Source: an uncultured Erysipelotrichaceae bacterium (lineage in GTDB: Bacteria > Bacillota_I > Bacilli_A > Erysipelotrichales > Erysipelotrichaceae). Taken from it: a DNA stretch of 7,299 bases. A model generated the notes under the pieces. It saw only the letters and a program-made list of their open reading frames with translations, was not told the origin of the DNA and did not search any database. Shown one piece after another: positions 4,819 through 7,299 of this stretch. The first letter of the stretch is position 1. Each line of letters starts with the position of its first letter. The position numbers and the translations under genes are program-made. The stretch covers positions 1 through 7,299 of the forward strand of contig CAMWMY010000052.1 of NCBI GenBank assembly GCA_947175465.1, in the 5' to 3' direction.

Positions 4819-7299
4819 ATGAAAAGAAACAAGAAAAAAGTCTATAAAAAGTTAGTTGCAATGAGTGTTGGAACAGCTTTATTAATAGATGCGCCTATGA
4901 GTGTATTTGCTTCTTCAAAAACAGCAGATACAGCTGAAGAAGACAAAGAAGTTGTGCAAGAAAGTCAAAGCACAGAAGTAGAGGCAAAAAATGATGCTGA
5001 AAAAACTACAGAAGTGGCAGATGAAAAAGATGCTGCTTCACCTGTGGCAGAAACAACAACTAACACCGTAGAAAAAAATGTAAGAGAGAATCGTACTATT
5101 TATTTAGGTGGGCAAGGAATGAATGGAAATCCTAGTGGAGATGGCTCACAACAAAGCCCATTTAAATATATCGATCAAGCATGTGAAGCCGCACAAGATG
5201 GAGATATTATCCGTGTTGTAGGTGAAGCTGGAATCAGAATGGTACAAGATTCAGAAACAAATGAAGCATTACCTTACACTATTTCAAAGAGTGTAACAAT
5301 TGAAGGAACAGGGGATGCAAGATTATTATGGGCAAGACCAATCCAATTAGGAGCAGATGTTACCTTTAAAAATATTACGATAAATATACCTATTTCAGGT
5401 AATGAAAACAATATTTTTGCTGCTGGATATCATTTAACTTTGGATAATGTAAAAACAGCACAAAATGGAAACCGCCATCCTTATATATATGGTGGAGGAT
5501 ATAGAGACCATGCAACAGGAGATCATGCACAAATTACCATTACAAATGCAAATAGTGAAACGAGATTTGCTGGTATTTATGCAGGTACTAAATATAGTCA
5601 CTATGATGGTAATGTAAGAATGGATATTGACGAGCGAGTTATCATAGAGCGCCAAGGAGAAACTGGGGCTATTATGGAAGAAGCTGGAATATATGCAAGT
5701 GGATTAAAAGGAAGATTACCTCATGGAACGACTACTTATGATTACAATGTAAACGGACAAGTTGATATCATCATTCGCGGAAATCGATTTGGAAATAGTA
5801 TTACAGAAATTAACTGTAATACAGGTGGAACGACACCAAAAGCGAATGTTGAGCTTATTGGTGTAAATGCTTCCAATGGTCGTCTTAAATTATATGATGC
5901 TAATAATATGGTATTGAATAATACAACTCTTAAATTAGCTCCAGAAGCTGATATGGGAATTACAGGAAATTTAACATTATTAGAAGAATCTATATTAGAT
6001 TTATCAAATAAAACGAACTCATATGTAGGAGGAGATTTAATTGGATCTAATGATGCTAATACTGCCTCTATTTTAGAGTTGAAAAAAGATGGAAAAATGA
6101 CGATTAGTGGTACAGTAACAGGATCTACATATTTTATTACACCTCCTATTGCTGGAACAATTAATAAAAATGATCCTATTTCAGGATTAGTAGATACTGG
6201 TCGTACATATATTGAAAGTAATGCAGATGCTACAGGTGAGTTTTTATTTAAACCATATACTTCAGTTGATGAAATTCACAAATCATTAGCGAAAGAACAA
6301 GTAGATGGAAAAACAACTTGGACAATAAAAAAAGAAGAACATGTATTTAAAAGTGCAGAAATTAGTGGTCCAAAAAGAGTAACTGTTGATGATGTGATGC
6401 AAGAAGATGAAGATTTAGCAGTAAGATTCATGATAAAAACAATAGATACAAATGATCAACCGTTTGCAATGGATATCTATGCTCGAGTATTAGATGCAAA
6501 TGGAGATGTTTTCAATGATTTAGATGCAGCATATTATTCTTTTAATGAAAACACTTTTGTACAAGATTTTATGTTGTATCCACTTCAAGCTACTGTGCCA
6601 ACAGGACATTATAAATTACAAATTATAGAAGGGCCTAATCCTTTAGGAAAAGATACACTTAATATTCTTGGAGAATATGATTTTGAAATAACAGCAACTT
6701 TAACAGGAAATGTTAGTATAGAAGGAAACCCTGAAGTTGGATCAACATTAACAGCCAATGTTGAAAATTTACCACAAGGAGTAAATGAACAAGATTTAGC
6801 TTATCAATGGTATGTAAATGGTGTAGCTGTTCAAGGTGCAACTAGCAAAACTTGGACAGTAGCTGGAAGTGCAAATGATACTGTATATGTAGAAGTTACA
6901 CATGCTAATTATGCAAATAAATTGCAAAGTGCTACTACAACAATAACAAATGCAAATCAATTAACTGGTACTATTCAAATTGAAGGAACACCAAGAGCTG
7001 GAGAAACATTAACAGCGGATGTTACAGGTTTACCACAAGGAGTAAATGAACAAGATTTAACTTACCAATGGTATGTAAATGATACAGCTGTTGTAGATGC
7101 AACAGAAAAAACATGGACAGTTGTAGCAAATGTTGGTGATAAAGTTACTGTAAAAGTAGCACATGCTAACTATAAAGATGAATTAACATCAGCAGAAGTT
7201 ACGGTAGTAGATAAAGATCCAATTACAGGAACTGTGAATATAACAGGAACACCAAGAGCTGGAGAAACATTAACAGCGGATGTTACAGGTTTACCACAA
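4819..7299 (+). CDS. Large secreted/surface protein: probable beta-helix region plus Ig-like tandem repeats (3' end beyond window)
   Basis: The frame is open for 827 codons to the window edge, with no stop seen. The protein starts with a signal peptide: a Lys/Arg-rich head (MKRNKKKVYKK), a hydrophobic stretch (about 12-30) and likely cleavage after VFA (29-31). Residues 32 to about 92 are an acidic, Thr/Glu/Ala-rich linker. From about 94, the sequence TIYLGGQGMNGNPSGDG, then SPFKYIDQACEAAQDGDIIRVVGE, matches the opening of right-handed beta-helix (pectin-lyase-like) proteins, of the general form 'IYV-G--G-D---G---PFKT---A---A--GD-I-V--G'. Short Asn/Gly-rich strands continue to about 460. Residues about 510-627 look like a separate beta-rich domain. 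From 628 there are 87-residue Ig-like repeats with YQWYVN, KTWTV and HANY motifs. The role is probably adhesion or glycan interaction outside the cell; enzyme activity cannot be judged. A sortase motif or other wall anchor would lie beyond the window. I do not recognise a named gene. Confidence 0.85.
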   Translation, partial: MKRNKKKVYKKLVAMSVGTALLIDAPMSVFASSKTADTAEEDKEVVQESQSTEVEAKNDAEKTTEVADEKDAASPVAETTTNTVEKNVRENRTIYLGGQGMNGNPSGDGSQQSPFKYIDQACEAAQDGDIIRVVGEAGIRMVQDSETNEALPYTISKSVTIEGTGDARLLWARPIQLGADVTFKNITINIPISGNENNIFAAGYHLTLDNVKTAQNGNRHPYIYGGGYRDHATGDHAQITITNANSETRFAGIYAGTKYSHYDGNVRMDIDERVIIERQGETGAIMEEAGIYASGLKGRLPHGTTTYDYNVNGQVDIIIRGNRFGNSITEINCNTGGTTPKANVELIGVNASNGRLKLYDANNMVLNNTTLKLAPEADMGITGNLTLLEESILDLSNKTNSYVGGDLIGSNDANTASILELKKDGKMTISGTVTGSTYFITPPIAGTINKNDPISGLVDTGRTYIESNADATGEFLFKPYTSVDEIHKSLAKEQVDGKTTWTIKKEEHVFKSAEISGPKRVTVDDVMQEDEDLAVRFMIKTIDTNDQPFAMDIYARVLDANGDVFNDLDAAYYSFNENTFVQDFMLYPLQATVPTGHYKLQIIEGPNPLGKDTLNILGEYDFEITATLTGNVSIEGNPEVGSTLTANVENLPQGVNEQDLAYQWYVNGVAVQGATSKTWTVAGSANDTVYVEVTHANYANKLQSATTTITNANQLTGTIQIEGTPRAGETLTADVTGLPQGVNEQDLTYQWYVNDTAVVDATEKTWTVVANVGDKVTVKVAHANYKDELTSAEVTVVDKDPITGTVNITGTPRAGETLTADVTGLPQ
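6700..7299 (+). repeat. Tandem 261-bp (87-residue) repeats in the surface-protein gene
   Basis: Unit 1 is 6700-6960, unit 2 is 6961-7221, and unit 3 starts at 7222 and is cut by the window end. The period is exactly 261 bp. By hand count, units 1 and 2 share about 50 of 87 residues, and units 2 and 3 share 22 of the 26 visible. At DNA level 6984-7038 and 7245-7299 are identical for 55 bases, running to the window edge. Each unit follows the pattern (L/I)TG-V-I-G-P--G-TLTA-V--LPQGVNEQ, then YQWYVN, KTWTV and V-HANY. This resembles the Ig-like repeats common in Bacillota surface proteins. Confidence 0.92.

Noticed and set aside
5434..5655. Open reading frame of 73 codons on the - strand
   Set aside because: Antisense to the beta-helix region of the surface protein. 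Its hydrophobic, Ile/Ser/Cys-rich product is what an antisense read of AT-rich code gives, and no promoter or Shine-Dalgarno sequence is evident.

Overview
The window looks like a chromosomal segment of a low-GC Gram-positive bacterium (Bacillota). The DnaB/DnaI helicase-loading pair is typical of Bacilli and Erysipelotrichia, and the AT-rich base composition and gut-type cell-surface protein make an Erysipelotrichia-like host my best guess, though not proven. The standard genetic code fits: tryptophans are TGG, and TGA ends the first gene. All genes are on the + strand, whose coding sequence is purine-rich (A-rich), as expected for leading-strand genes.

Region 1 (1-2161) is a tightly packed replication operon: the last codons of coaE (dephospho-CoA kinase), then dnaB (DnaD/DnaB-family initiation protein), then dnaI (helicase loader, AAA+). 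Stop and start codons overlap or abut, so the genes are probably translationally coupled. DnaB and DnaI act together to place the replicative helicase at the origin or at restarted forks. The dnaI reading frame ends early. The bases just after its stop, read in the same frame, still resemble the usual Arg-rich family tail, interrupted by two stops.

Region 2 (about 2205-4710) is a glycolytic operon: a putative extended -10 promoter, pfkA (6-phosphofructokinase) and, 30 bp later, pyk (pyruvate kinase). Together they encode the committed step and the last step of glycolysis. Both starts are set by good Shine-Dalgarno sequences and lie inside longer possible reading frames. PfkA has an Asn-Arg inversion at a position where the catalytic Arg of the MGR motif normally sits.

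Region 3 (about 4700-7299) begins with a well-formed sigma-A-type promoter and a short 5' leader containing two perfect inverted repeats. A large secreted or surface protein follows, open to the end of the window (827 codons seen, no stop). It has a signal peptide, an acidic low-complexity linker, a probable right-handed beta-helix region, a beta-rich spacer and an array of 87-residue Ig-like tandem repeats that continues past the window edge. It is probably an adhesin or cell-wall protein. Its anchor is outside the window, and it has no evident functional link to the housekeeping genes upstream.

I found no RNA genes, mobile elements, CRISPR arrays or clear phage genes. The points most worth checking are the degenerate dnaI tail, the PfkA active-site swap, the surface-protein leader with its dyads, and the near-identical repeats.
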